Assembly (NCBI RefSeq): GCF_023156235.1
Contig: NZ_JAKZAI010000008.1
Coordinates: forward strand, 62,001 to 126,000
DNA: 64,000 bases
Origin: Marinobacter goseongensis
GTDB lineage: Bacteria; Pseudomonadota; Gammaproteobacteria; Pseudomonadales; Oleiphilaceae
Direction: 5' to 3'
This document shows positions 17,101 to 26,194 of the stretch, one piece after another. How positions within the stretch are numbered: position 1 is the stretch's first letter; the number at the start of each line of letters is the position of its first letter. Below the pieces are notes generated by a model. That model had not been told where the DNA came from, ran no database searches, and was given only the letters and a program-made list of their open reading frames with translations. Both the position numbers and the translations under genes were made by a program.

Positions 17101-17553
17101 ATGACCGACACAGCCGACCTGCCGTTCCGCTTCCGATTTCGGGTCCGCTACAGCGAATGCGACGCCCAGACCGTGGTGTTCAACGCCCGCTACGCGGATT
17201 ACGTGGATATCGCCGTAAACGAGTATATACGCACCCTGTTCGGGGATTATCAGAATCTGCTGGCGCGGGATCTCGACATCCAGGTGGTGAGCCTGACCGT
17301 GAACTATCGCGCGCCGGCGCGCTTTGATGATGTGCTGGAGGCGCGGATCCGCGCCGGGCGGCTTGGCAATACGTCGTTCACCCTGCATCTGGAGTTTGTG
17401 CGCCACGGTGACGCACAGCAGGTCGCTGAAGCGGACATTACCTACGTGCTGATTCAGCCGTCGAAGATGGTGAAAGCGCCGATCCCGGCGGAACTGCGGG
17501 AAACGCTGGAGGTGGGAGCCCCCGGCGTGCTGATCAGCCACGCCGGGGAATAG
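17101..17553 (+). CDS. Acyl-CoA thioesterase, YbgC/4-hydroxybenzoyl-CoA type
   Basis: This 150-residue hotdog-fold protein has the motif RVRYSECDAQTVVFNARYADYVD, in which the Asp of ECDAQ..VFNARY matches the catalytic position of 4-hydroxybenzoyl-CoA thioesterases, followed by the central helix (VNEYIRTLFG). It probably hydrolyses acyl-CoA thioesters in the cytoplasm; the acyl group cannot be predicted. It is transcribed divergently from the MotA-like gene and is convergent with the DJ-1-family gene. Confidence 0.85.
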   Translation: MTDTADLPFRFRFRVRYSECDAQTVVFNARYADYVDIAVNEYIRTLFGDYQNLLARDLDIQVVSLTVNYRAPARFDDVLEARIRAGRLGNTSFTLHLEFVRHGDAQQVAEADITYVLIQPSKMVKAPIPAELRETLEVGAPGVLISHAGE

Positions 17554-17583
17554 CGGTCAGGAGTAGCGTTTAAAGGGCGGTGT

Positions 17584-18267
17584 TCAGCCCTCCTGCAATG
17601 CCTGCACGACCGCCTTGGCCACGCCTTCGGAGGAGGCCGGGTTCTGACCGGTGATCAGTTTGCCATCCACCACGATGTGGGGTGCCCAGTCGTCCCCTTT
17701 GGAGTAGGTGGCGGTGTTTTCCTTGAGCATGTCTTCCAACAGGAAGGGCACAATGCCAGTCAGACCCACCGCCTCTTCTTCGCTGTTGCTGAAGCCGGTG
17801 ACTTCGCGACCGCCGACAATGTTCTGCCCGGGTTTCACTTCCACGTTCTTGAACACGGCCGGGGCGTGGCATACAGCGCCAATCACCTTGCCCTGCTCAT
17901 GGGCGGCCTTGATCACTGCAATGCTTTTTTCGTCATTGACCAGATCCCACAACGGGCCATGGCCGCCGGGATAGAAAACGGCATCGAACTGGTGCATGTC
18001 CACATCCGCCAGTTTTTTGGTGCTGGCAAGGGACTCCTTGGCGTGAGCGTCCTCCCGGAAGCGATGGGTGGTTTCGGTGAGGGCGTCGTCGGCCTCACTG
18101 TTGGGGTCGACCGGGGGTTGCCCACCTTTCGGCGAAGCCAGTGTGATGTTTGCTCCGGCGTCCTTGAATACGTAATAGGGTGAGGTAAATTCTTCGAGCC
18201 AGAATCCGGTTTTGTGGCCGGAATCGCCCATCTGGTCGTGGGAAGTCAGAACCATCAGAACGTTCAT
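17584..18267 (-). CDS. DJ-1/PfpI (Hsp31-like) family protein
   Basis: This 227-residue protein of the class I glutamine amidotransferase-like superfamily has the catalytic Glu in GFWLEEFTSPYYVF, the nucleophile-elbow Cys-His in VIGAVCHAPAVF and FYPGGHGPLWDL before it. Such proteins act as glyoxalase III, chaperones or deglycases in carbonyl and oxidative stress; which applies here is not clear. The ATG at 18267 is chosen because AGGA lies upstream and the protein then begins with the first beta strand (MNVLMVLTSH), as in the family. The divergent gene is an RNase J-like nuclease. Confidence 0.88.
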   Translation of the reverse strand: MNVLMVLTSHDQMGDSGHKTGFWLEEFTSPYYVFKDAGANITLASPKGGQPPVDPNSEADDALTETTHRFREDAHAKESLASTKKLADVDMHQFDAVFYPGGHGPLWDLVNDEKSIAVIKAAHEQGKVIGAVCHAPAVFKNVEVKPGQNIVGGREVTGFSNSEEEAVGLTGIVPFLLEDMLKENTATYSKGDDWAPHIVVDGKLITGQNPASSEGVAKAVVQALQEG

Positions 18268-18483
18268 GGAGTCGATCCTTGTGTTGATGGATGAATGGGA
18301 CTTCGAGTACTGGTTCACTGCCTTGTTGTAGAACTTTGTGGCCAGCGTTCCCGATTTCAACCGTCGAATACGGAAACCGGTCCCGGTCAGATCCTGAAAG
18401 GGCTATACTCGGGGCTCAAAACGGATAAAGACCACCGCATCGATCGCTACAGAGATCTGGGGGGGCATCGAACAGGCGCAACC

Positions 18484-19866
18484 GTGACACCTGACCATAA
18501 TGACCTCTGGTTTCTGCCTCTTGGCGGCACCGGGGAAATCGGCATGAATCTCAATCTGTACGGTCACGACGGCCGCTGGCTGATGGTGGACTGCGGAGTA
18601 ACCTTCCCGCGCCCCGGCCGGATCTCGGCCGACGGCACCGTCCACCACACCGGCGAGCCGCCAGTGCAGATGGCCGACCCGGAATTCATCGCGGATCGTC
18701 GCGACCAGCTGGCCGGATTGATCATCACCCACGCTCACGAGGATCACGTGGGCGCGGTGCCCTACCTGTGGCCGTTGTTGCAGTGCCCGATCTATACCAG
18801 CCGTTTCACCGCCGAGATTCTGCGCCGCAAGCTGGCGGAATTCGATATGCTGCACCGGGTCCCCATCATCGTGGTGGATACCGGCGAGCAGCGGCAGATT
18901 GGTCCGTTCAATGTGCAGTGGCTGGCGCTCACCCACTCGATCCCCGACCCCAATGCGCTGATGATCCGCACCCCCCTGGGCAATATTTTTCACAGCGGCG
19001 ACTGGAAGCTGGATGACCGGCCCCTGGTGGGCCACGGCTACTCTCCCAAAACCTTTACCGACCTGGCAGACGAGGGCGTGGCTGCGATGGTGTGTGATTC
19101 CACCAACGCCACCGTGGCGGGCCACTCGGTGTCCGAGGCGGCGCTCCATGACGGTTTGCTCAAGGCGATTCAGGGTGCGGAGGGTCGCGTGGTGGTGACC
19201 TGCTTTGGCAGCAATATTGCGCGCCTGCATACTCTGGCGATGATTGCCCGGGAAACCGGGCGCTACATGGGGTTGCTGGGCCGTTCACTGATCAACATGA
19301 GCGGTGCCGCCAAAGCCGCCGGGGTATGGGATACCGCCGATCAGCTGATCAACGCCGCCCACCTCGGTTACCTGCCTCGCCATGAGGTATTGGCAGTGGC
19401 CACCGGCAGCCAGGGCGAACCCCGCACCGCGCTCAGGCGCCTGGCCAATGGCAGCCTGCGGGACTTCGAGCTGGAAAGCGGCGATACGGTGATTTTCAGC
19501 GCCCGCGCCATACCGGGTAACGAGGACGCCATCAACGCCCTGATTGACCGGCTCAAGGCCATGGGTGTCACCGTCATCACGGCGGAGGACGCGGCCCTGC
19601 CGATCCATGCCTCTGGCCATCCTGCCCAGGAAGAACTGGAAGCAATGTATCGGTGGGTGCGACCTAATGTCGCCATTCCGGTGCACGGGGAGGCTGAGCA
19701 CATGGATGCCCACGCCGACATCGCGAAAGCCTGTGGCGTGCCCCGTTCCCTGGTCGGGCGCAACGGTGATCTGTTCATGATCCGCCCGGTGCCGGGTATT
19801 CGCCGTCAGGTGGTGGAGACTGGCCGGTTGGGGTGGGAGAAACACGCGTTGGTGCGGGTGGTCTGA
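18484..19866 (+). CDS. RNase J-like beta-CASP ribonuclease, short form
   Basis: This 460-residue metallo-beta-lactamase/beta-CASP nuclease starts LPLGGTGEIGMNLNLYG, carries the zinc-binding THAHEDHVGAV and HSGDWKLDDRP, and the beta-CASP motifs VVTCFGSNIARL, VATGSQGEPRTALRR, HASGHPAQEELEAM and PVHGEAEHMDAH. RNase J enzymes degrade and mature RNA from the 5' end. At 460 residues it lacks most of the roughly 100-residue C-terminal domain of Bacillus RNase J. Translation probably starts at GTG 18484; the frame is open from 18295 but those residues do not resemble the family. RNase J-type enzymes are uncommon in gammaproteobacteria, which otherwise use RNase E, so this may have a specialised role. 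Confidence 0.88.
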   Translation: MTPDHNDLWFLPLGGTGEIGMNLNLYGHDGRWLMVDCGVTFPRPGRISADGTVHHTGEPPVQMADPEFIADRRDQLAGLIITHAHEDHVGAVPYLWPLLQCPIYTSRFTAEILRRKLAEFDMLHRVPIIVVDTGEQRQIGPFNVQWLALTHSIPDPNALMIRTPLGNIFHSGDWKLDDRPLVGHGYSPKTFTDLADEGVAAMVCDSTNATVAGHSVSEAALHDGLLKAIQGAEGRVVVTCFGSNIARLHTLAMIARETGRYMGLLGRSLINMSGAAKAAGVWDTADQLINAAHLGYLPRHEVLAVATGSQGEPRTALRRLANGSLRDFELESGDTVIFSARAIPGNEDAINALIDRLKAMGVTVITAEDAALPIHASGHPAQEELEAMYRWVRPNVAIPVHGEAEHMDAHADIAKACGVPRSLVGRNGDLFMIRPVPGIRRQVVETGRLGWEKHALVRVV

Positions 19867-19959
19867 GCTGGGACTAAATTCCAATAGTCGTTCGCTTCCT
19901 ATCTGGATAGACTGTTGTAAGAATCCAACCACAGCAAACTTTCGGGAGACTGACGCGCA

Positions 19960-20385
19960 ATGGCAATCTGGACCCAAACGCCGAACCTTGAACAGATGAT
20001 GAAAGCCAGCCAGAACACGGCGGTTCACCACATGGGCATCGAGTATCTCGAGGTGGGTGATGACTACGTCAAAGGCCGTATGCCGGTGGACGAGCGCACT
20101 GTTCAGCCGTTCGGGATACTGCACGGCGGTGCCTCGGTACTGCTGGCGGAAACCCTCGGCAGCATGGCCGCCAACTGTTGCCTGAAAGACCCGAACACCG
20201 TGGCGGTAGGGTTGGACATCAACGCCAACCACATTCGCCCGGTCAGCAAGGGCTGGGTCTATGGCACCGCCAAAGCCCTGCACATCGGCAGTGCCACTCA
20301 GGTGTGGGAAATTCGCCTGGAGAACGAGCTGGGCAAGACCACCTGCATTTCACGGCTGACCATGGCCGTGACCAAGCGGCCCTAG
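19960..20385 (+). CDS. Hotdog-fold thioesterase (YdiI/EntH/PaaI type)
   Basis: This 141-residue protein has the family signature VQPFGILHGGASVLLAETLGS, with the GxLHGG turn and catalytic Glu, and a conserved second half (VGLDINANHIRPVSKGWV). Such enzymes hydrolyse aryl- or acyl-CoA thioesters, for example 1,4-dihydroxy-2-naphthoyl-CoA. A GGGAGA element precedes the ATG. It is convergent with pelG, and a hairpin between them could stop transcription from both sides. Confidence 0.88.
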   Translation: MAIWTQTPNLEQMMKASQNTAVHHMGIEYLEVGDDYVKGRMPVDERTVQPFGILHGGASVLLAETLGSMAANCCLKDPNTVAVGLDINANHIRPVSKGWVYGTAKALHIGSATQVWEIRLENELGKTTCISRLTMAVTKRP

Positions 20386-20395
20386 CGCCCGCCAT

Positions 20396-20426
20396 ATGCT
20401 GCGGGCCGTCAGCGGCCCTGCAGCAT
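20396..20426. terminator. Hairpin at the convergent end of the thioesterase gene and pelG
   Basis: ATGCTGC-GGGCCG pairs with CGGCCC-T-GCAGCAT with a single bulged base. The element starts just past the thioesterase stop and overlaps the last codons of pelG. It lacks a T-run on either side, so it may act as a transcript 3'-end stabiliser instead of a true intrinsic terminator. Confidence 0.4.
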
Positions 20427-21785
20427 GAAGGTTTCGTATTCCAACTGATCAAACTTCCGTGACAGCAGCCAGAGGCCGGTTAGCGCCGAGATCAGGGTGG
20501 CGCCGGCAAAGCCGTAACCGTAGAACGATGCCCCCATCTCAATGGTGATCAGCGTCAGCACAATGTTGCTGGCAAAGAACAGCGTACACAGGGTGACGTT
20601 GATGCCGCGGGCATCCAGATAGAACAGCACATTCTGGATCGCCAGTAACAGCAGCTGGATGCTGACCGCCACCAGATCGATGTAGAACAGCGGCAGGTAC
20701 AGTGTGGAGATGCCGATGGCGGTGAGAATCTCCTCCGCCCAGAGGAACAGCAGAATGACCGTCAGCCCCTGCACCTTGAAGATTTCGTAGATGCCATTGC
20801 GAGCCACGATCACCATCTGGTCGCGGAAGTCATTGATACGCGCCAGGGTATCGCCTTCCCGCACCGCATTGTAAAAGCGGTCGTAGGCCTCGGAAAAGTC
20901 GGTCTCCATTCGCACCAGGAACACTGCCATGCCGGGAATGATCGACAGATAGGCCAGAAAAATCGGCAGATCGTAGATCACTGATGCTCTCAGCATGCCG
21001 ATAATGGGCTGGGAGGTGTCCGGGTGGAACCAGAAAATCACCTTGTCTGCCCAGACCGCGGCATTGAACAGCAAGCCGGTGAGAATCAGCGCCGGAAAAA
21101 TCTGCCTGCGTTGGGTAAAATCGAAACGGATAAACGAATCGCCGGGGTACTGGCGGATGATGGTGTAGAAAAAGCTGAAGAACAGCAGGCTGTGGCCGAA
21201 CAACAGCCCGGTCAGCAGTCCTTCCAGCCCGTAATCGGCCAGGATCAGGGAGCCAACAACTGCGGTGGCATAACCGAGGGTGAACACCACCACAATGCGG
21301 CGGTAGGACTTCATGCTCGACAGGAAGATGGTCACCGGCCACAGATTACACAGCACCACGAAGTTGGCCAGCATCAGCAATCGGTACATCACCGATGTGC
21401 CCGGCATCAGCCAGATCATGGCAATCACACCCAGCGCCATGGACAGCAACGTAGATACCCAGATCAGTCCCATCAGATTGGGCAGAATGAGAGCGTGGTG
21501 GTTGCTGTAAAGCCGGTCGGCCACCCAGCGGGTAAACACGTGCTGGAACAGCCCCGAGAGCGTGAGGGAAATGGCCATCAGGTAGGTCACCGACACCAGG
21601 AACTGCACCACCTCCGTGCCCGATACCGCCACTGACAGGCTGATGATACCGATCAGCATGACCCCCAGCACTGACAACACCCAGGGACCGGAGCTGATAA
21701 TGCCCGCCAGGCCATAGGCTTCCAGCAGGTTGAGAAAGCTGTCCCGTTTCAGGATGCGGCGAAGTTCAAATCCGATACCGGCCAT
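20409..21785 (-). CDS. pelG: PelG, Pel exopolysaccharide membrane transporter
   Basis: This 458-residue protein has about twelve membrane helices and the N-terminus typical of PelG: MAGIGFELRRILKRDSFL, then AYGLAGIISSGPWVLSVLG. PelG is a Wzx/MOP-like protein that, with PelD, PelE and PelF, carries Pel polymer across the inner membrane. It is the last gene of the pel operon; its start overlaps the pelF stop by one base. The order pelABCDEFG matches that of Pseudomonas aeruginosa. Confidence 0.95.
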   Translation of the reverse strand: MAGIGFELRRILKRDSFLNLLEAYGLAGIISSGPWVLSVLGVMLIGIISLSVAVSGTEVVQFLVSVTYLMAISLTLSGLFQHVFTRWVADRLYSNHHALILPNLMGLIWVSTLLSMALGVIAMIWLMPGTSVMYRLLMLANFVVLCNLWPVTIFLSSMKSYRRIVVVFTLGYATAVVGSLILADYGLEGLLTGLLFGHSLLFFSFFYTIIRQYPGDSFIRFDFTQRRQIFPALILTGLLFNAAVWADKVIFWFHPDTSQPIIGMLRASVIYDLPIFLAYLSIIPGMAVFLVRMETDFSEAYDRFYNAVREGDTLARINDFRDQMVIVARNGIYEIFKVQGLTVILLFLWAEEILTAIGISTLYLPLFYIDLVAVSIQLLLLAIQNVLFYLDARGINVTLCTLFFASNIVLTLITIEMGASFYGYGFAGATLISALTGLWLLSRKFDQLEYETFMLQGR

Positions 21786-23323
21786 CAGCGGGACGCCTCC
21801 GGCGATGCACTCAGGTGCTGGTCATAGATGTTGCGATAGGCGTCGAACATGCTGTCCAGGGTGTAATAGCGCTTCACCCGCTCCAGGCCAGCGGTCTGGG
21901 CCTTGTGCCAGAGTTCCTGGTCCGAGAGCAGCCGGATCGCCTCGCGGGCGGTGGCTTCGGGATCGGCAATGGGCACCACCGCGCCACTGGGTCCGAGGGC
22001 GCGATCCTCGTCGCCGCTGCCTTCCAGCAGCTCTCGGCAGGCGCCCACATCGGTGGCCAGGCAGGGCAGGCCTGCGGCATGCGCCTCCAGGATTACCAGC
22101 GGCAGGGCCTCGGAAATGGAGGTCAGCACCATCAGCCCCAGTTGTGGCAGGATGTCGTTGACGTTCTGAAAACCCAGAAATCTGACCTTGTTATCCAGCC
22201 CCAGGCTGGTGGCCAGCTCTTTGCACTCTCTGACGTATTCCGCATCCTCATCCTCCGGGCCTACGATCCAGCCTTCGGCCTCGGGCATGACTTCGCATAC
22301 GCTGCGCACGGCGCGAATGAACGTCTTGATGTCTTTGATCGGCACGACCCGCCCCACCAGGCCCAGCACTTTCGGGGTGGCGTAGGGGCGCGCCAGCCGG
22401 GCGGCGTTGAAGCGGGCCGGATCTATGCCATTGGGAATGATGCAGGTACGCGCTTCTTCGGCGCCATCCTGGAGTTGCCGCAGGCGGTTGCCCTGATACA
22501 ACGAGACAATCGGCTGGGCCTGCTGGTAAGCCAGCCGCCCGAGGGCCTCGAAGAAGCGGATCCACAGCCGGCGGATATACCCGAGCTGATCGTCCAGGGT
22601 GCCGCTGACCTGGTCCGTCGGGTCACTGATCCACTGAGCCTGGGACAGGTCGATCTTGCGCTCTTTGGTGTAAATGCCGTGTTCGCTGAGGGCGTAGGGT
22701 AGCCCGCGCTGCTCGCTGGCGATGGCGCCGAGCAGCCCGGCGTATCCGGTGGAAATCGAGTGCAGCATGCGCACCGGTGGCATATTGCGAGCGATCTCTG
22801 CCAGCTGGAACAGTGGGGCATGCATAATGCGGATGGTCCAGAAATAGTCGACGAAAGACGGCTCGGTGCAAAACCGCCGATAACTGTCGTCGATCATCTC
22901 CCAGCTCTCTTTGCTGTACAGAAAATCTTCCCGGCTGATGCCTTTCTTGTCTCCCAGATCCGCGAACACCTGTTGCAGAACGTGGGCCGGCACTGGAGTG
23001 CCGGACTTGAACTGGTCGTGCAGTTCCCGCTGCGCCTGGAATGCTTGCCGGTTGCCCTTGCTGGGCCGCGGCCGGGTTTCGGCGTGGGGGTCCATCAGAT
23101 AATGACACTCCAGGTGCGTAACGTTGGCAGGCAGTTCATACTGCTGTTTGCCATAGTGCGCACGATCGCCGCCGAGAAAGATCAGCGCAAAGGTGTAATC
23201 CGGCAGGCCGGTGATGATCTGGTGTACCCAGGAAGACACACCACCCCGGATAAACGGATAGGTGCCCTCCAGCAGCAGCGCGATGTCGGCCTTGGGTGGC
23301 GTCTGTCCGGTGGGGTTGCTCAT
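21785..23323 (-). CDS. pelF: PelF, GT4-family Pel polysaccharide glycosyltransferase
   Basis: This 512-residue cytosolic glycosyltransferase starts with the PelF signature IALLLEGTYPFIRGGVSSWVH and includes LSEHGIYTKERKID, IIPNGIDPARFN, GLVGRVVPIKDIKTFIRAV and the retaining GT4 motif SISEALPLVILEAHAAG with the catalytic EX7E arrangement. PelF uses UDP-sugar (UDP-GlcNAc/GalNAc in Pseudomonas) to build the cationic Pel polymer. The ATG at 23323 overlaps the pelE stop (ATGA) and has GGAGG at a proper distance; the ATG at 23329 lies too close to that site. Confidence 0.95.
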   Translation of the reverse strand: MSNPTGQTPPKADIALLLEGTYPFIRGGVSSWVHQIITGLPDYTFALIFLGGDRAHYGKQQYELPANVTHLECHYLMDPHAETRPRPSKGNRQAFQAQRELHDQFKSGTPVPAHVLQQVFADLGDKKGISREDFLYSKESWEMIDDSYRRFCTEPSFVDYFWTIRIMHAPLFQLAEIARNMPPVRMLHSISTGYAGLLGAIASEQRGLPYALSEHGIYTKERKIDLSQAQWISDPTDQVSGTLDDQLGYIRRLWIRFFEALGRLAYQQAQPIVSLYQGNRLRQLQDGAEEARTCIIPNGIDPARFNAARLARPYATPKVLGLVGRVVPIKDIKTFIRAVRSVCEVMPEAEGWIVGPEDEDAEYVRECKELATSLGLDNKVRFLGFQNVNDILPQLGLMVLTSISEALPLVILEAHAAGLPCLATDVGACRELLEGSGDEDRALGPSGAVVPIADPEATAREAIRLLSDQELWHKAQTAGLERVKRYYTLDSMFDAYRNIYDQHLSASPEASR

Positions 23324-24306
23324 AACCATGCCTCCATGATCGGCCGGTTTGCAGGGTGGATCCGGTTGCGCGGACAGGTGGCCAGATAGTACCGCACCCG
23401 CTGGAAATCTCGCTGCAGGAACGCCACCTCGGCCTGATAGGGCAGGATCACCTCGGCCGGTGACCCGGCGTCCAGGGCAGCGTTAAACGCCGCCTCTGCA
23501 GCATCAATATCATTCAGCGCCAGTTCCACCCGACCCAGGAGCCGCCAGTCGTTGTGCTGCGAGCGCCGCTCGGTCAGCTCCAGCAACAAGGTGCGGGCAT
23601 TGTTCAGGTAGTACTGGCGCAAGCCACCCTGAGCCAGCCCCAGATACGCCATTTCCCACCACACCTGGGCAAGGCGGCGTCGCAGCACGACGCTGTCGAT
23701 ATCACTGGTTTTTGCCATTGCTGCCTGCAGCTTCCGGGCGCGCTCTGCCAGCATTTTCTCTTTCTGCTCCAGCATGGAATAGGCCAGCAAACGCACGTCG
23801 TCGGTGGGGTCTTTCAGGGCTTCGCGCAGAATCTCGATGCCGGTACGATCGTCCATCTGCCGCGTTGCCAGTAGCGCTTTCAGGCGCTTGTCCGGACTCT
23901 GGGCTTCCCTCAGCACCTGACGCAGCCCGCCCTCGCTGTAGATCACCTGTAAATCCATGTCAACAGGCTGGAACGGCAATTCAGGGATGTCCATCTCTTG
24001 CCAGGGCATTTCTCGGGTGGAGCGGGGCAGATACAGGGCCAGCAGAATGCCCACGAAGACGCCCAGACTGCCGATAAATGGGATGGCAAATTGCAGGGAA
24101 AACAGGAACAGGGTGGTGAGCAGCGGTTGCCCGCGATAGCGTGCGGGCAACAATGGCAAAATGACCACGGTCAGGGCCAGGCAGGCTAGTGCATGAGCCA
24201 ACAGATAGCCGGGTAATGCGGCCTGCAGGGGCAGGTCCGACATCAGACCGGCAATACCCCCGCTCTCCAGCGCAATAGCGAAAAGAATCAGCAGATTGCT
24301 GTTCAC
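23320..24306 (-). CDS. pelE: PelE, inner-membrane Pel synthase scaffold with TPR-like region
   Basis: This protein of about 328 residues has two N-terminal membrane-region hydrophobic stretches (about residues 3-50 and 65-92) and a cytosolic helical part with repeats of about 34 residues (ARTLLLELTERRSQHNDWRL; VELALNDIDAAEAAFNAAL). PelE binds PelD and PelF in the inner membrane and helps assemble the synthase. I prefer GTG at 24306, which overlaps the pelD stop by four bases (GTGA) and has GGAG upstream; another in-frame GTG at 24342 would add 12 residues. Sequence identity of PelE is low in general, so the call leans on its place in the operon. Confidence 0.88.
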   Translation of the reverse strand: MNSNLLILFAIALESGGIAGLMSDLPLQAALPGYLLAHALACLALTVVILPLLPARYRGQPLLTTLFLFSLQFAIPFIGSLGVFVGILLALYLPRSTREMPWQEMDIPELPFQPVDMDLQVIYSEGGLRQVLREAQSPDKRLKALLATRQMDDRTGIEILREALKDPTDDVRLLAYSMLEQKEKMLAERARKLQAAMAKTSDIDSVVLRRRLAQVWWEMAYLGLAQGGLRQYYLNNARTLLLELTERRSQHNDWRLLGRVELALNDIDAAEAAFNAALDAGSPAEVILPYQAEVAFLQRDFQRVRYYLATCPRNRIHPANRPIMEAWL

Positions 24307-25646
24307 CGTTTGGCTCCGTTGTTCAGGAATCGCTGGAGCCACTCTTCGGCCTGTTGCCGGTCGCTCACCAGCAGGCTGTCCTGGAGCGAGAGTTGGTTGT
24401 GTAGAGGTTTCCCAAGTCTTTCCTGCAATTCTTCATTGAGCCGTTGCATATAACCGGCAAGTCCCAGCTCGTCGGTCAACGGCATCAGAATTATCACCTG
24501 TTGCACCTCAGGGTCGCCGGTTTCCACCACCACATCCAACCCACGCCGGATTTTCCGGATGTGGCTGGTAATGATCGTCGCCTGGTGGGCATCGTGCATT
24601 TCCAGAGCCACCAGCGCCGCGGGTAGACCGAACCGTGCGGCGTCTCTTCCAACTCTTGCCAATTGCATATGGAAATGCCGCCACTCCTGACTGATCGCTG
24701 TAGGAACCGATTGCTGCTCTTGCACTATGTCTGCCATATGTCCAGCCAGGATGGCCAACAACCGCAGCGATTTGGGCTGAAAGTTGAAAAACGGCATGGC
24801 CTCGATCAGGCACATAGCGATGATCCGGTCTTCGGAATCGATCAACGGAATGGCGGCCAGTAGGTCGGTGTCCAGGTCGTCCATATGTTTTCGATACTCG
24901 GTCTGGACCGACACCAGCGACCGTTCCGCAAGCGCATGTGCCAGCAGTGGGTCACTGCTTTTGACCGGGCGGAAGGCGCCCACGGTGGCAATCGGTTCAT
25001 CGCCGAGACGGTGGTTTTTCATCGGGTAAATGGCGGCAATCTGAAGCTGGCCATAGCGCACCAGCAACTGCAGCATCAGACCGGCATTTTCGCGGCTCAG
25101 CCCCTGTGGGCCAGTATGGGCGAATTCCGCATACAGCCGCCGCAGAGCTTCCCGCAGGCTGCTGGAACTGCCGGCCAGCTGCTGTTCAAGGCGGTCATGG
25201 GAGACTTTCAGCAGATAGAAGTTGCGGGTGAATTCCTCGAGCCGGACCTGACGGTAGCGGTTGCTGGCATTGAGCTTTTCCAGTTGCCGTCCCCAGTAGT
25301 CGCGGAATTCCCCGGCCAACAGGCTGACCGCCATGATGCCGATTGCCCAGACCACGGGAAAGGCCTGCCCGGCGGAAGTTTCACGCAGATGCAGCCCCAG
25401 CCCGCCGATGATCAGCAGGGCGGAAACCAATGCCATAAAGAAGCCGTAGCGCAGCCCCACCAGCAGCGGCGCCAGCACCGGCCATGGAAAGCCGCCAGAC
25501 ACGTAGAACGGATCGTCGGGGCGGTTCCATGCGCCGAGCACCACGAAAAAGCCGGTCAGTAGCAGGGTCTCCAGCCACTTCAGCACGCGGGGCACGCCTT
25601 CTTTGGCAGAGTGGATCTGATTCAGCTTCCCGAACAGGTCGTTCAT
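24303..25646 (-). CDS. pelD: PelD, c-di-GMP receptor of the Pel synthase
   Basis: This 447-residue protein has four hydrophobic segments in residues 25-115, a short coiled coil (about 120-170), a GAF domain (about 175-310) and a degenerate GGDEF domain (about 320-440). The catalytic GGDEF motif is absent, as in all PelD proteins. The inhibitory-site-like motif RxxD is kept as RGLD at 368-371, and an Arg is present at 402; both fall at the places used by P. aeruginosa PelD for c-di-GMP binding. Pel synthesis should therefore be activated after translation by c-di-GMP. The gene begins nine bases after pelC. Confidence 0.95.
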   Translation of the reverse strand: MNDLFGKLNQIHSAKEGVPRVLKWLETLLLTGFFVVLGAWNRPDDPFYVSGGFPWPVLAPLLVGLRYGFFMALVSALLIIGGLGLHLRETSAGQAFPVVWAIGIMAVSLLAGEFRDYWGRQLEKLNASNRYRQVRLEEFTRNFYLLKVSHDRLEQQLAGSSSSLREALRRLYAEFAHTGPQGLSRENAGLMLQLLVRYGQLQIAAIYPMKNHRLGDEPIATVGAFRPVKSSDPLLAHALAERSLVSVQTEYRKHMDDLDTDLLAAIPLIDSEDRIIAMCLIEAMPFFNFQPKSLRLLAILAGHMADIVQEQQSVPTAISQEWRHFHMQLARVGRDAARFGLPAALVALEMHDAHQATIITSHIRKIRRGLDVVVETGDPEVQQVIILMPLTDELGLAGYMQRLNEELQERLGKPLHNQLSLQDSLLVSDRQQAEEWLQRFLNNGAKR

Positions 25647-25655
25647 GGGTACGGG

Positions 25656-26183
25656 TTACCTGTTTCCGGAAACAAGTGGCATGGCGTTCACCAGCTTTTG
25701 CAGCACTTTATGGCCGGCCACGCTCAGGCTTTCGCGCCCCCAGCCGGTGCGGGCGGAAGTGCCGGACCAGACCAGGGTATTATCTTGTACCCGGCGCACT
25801 TCGAGGGTGATGCCGACCGCCGGCTCACCGTCGAGCCCGCTTTTATAGCGCCATTCGTCCACGGTACCGGTCAGGATGAAGTCGGCACCGTCTCGCGCCG
25901 CTTCGTCTGTCGCTTCCCGCTGCCGTTGCCGGCTTTCATAAACCAGCGGATTCTGACCGTCCGGCAGGTAAAGACTGACCTGTTCAGCGCCATTGGCCCG
26001 CAGGATAGCGGACAGGATGCTGGCGGCCTGGTCGCCGGCCTGGGGCGTCTGTGACAGGTTGTTCAGTGGCACCACGGCAAACTGGTTGTCGTCGGGTATC
26101 GGCTCGCCGTCCTGGCTCTGGATGACGGAACAGCCGGCCAACAGGGTCAGCATGAGCCACAGGGTTAATTGATGCTTGATCAT
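25656..26183 (-). CDS. pelC: PelC, outer-membrane lipoprotein of Pel export
   Basis: This 175-residue lipoprotein has signal peptide and lipobox LTLLAGCSV (Cys18). The conserved region IRRVQ/LEVRRVQDNTLVWSGTSARTGWG and ILTGTVDEWRYKSGLDGEP fit PelC, which forms a dodecameric ring in the periplasm that guides the cationic polymer to the PelB pore. A strong AAAGGAG ribosome binding site lies upstream of the ATG. It lies between pelB and pelD with very short gaps. Confidence 0.92.
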   Translation of the reverse strand: MIKHQLTLWLMLTLLAGCSVIQSQDGEPIPDDNQFAVVPLNNLSQTPQAGDQAASILSAILRANGAEQVSLYLPDGQNPLVYESRQRQREATDEAARDGADFILTGTVDEWRYKSGLDGEPAVGITLEVRRVQDNTLVWSGTSARTGWGRESLSVAGHKVLQKLVNAMPLVSGNR

Positions 26184-26194
26184 GGGGGTCTCCT

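Noticed and set aside
16252..17541. 429-residue minus-strand frame
   Set aside because: Runs across the real MotA-like gene and antisense to the thioesterase; both have clear motifs and the frame has none.
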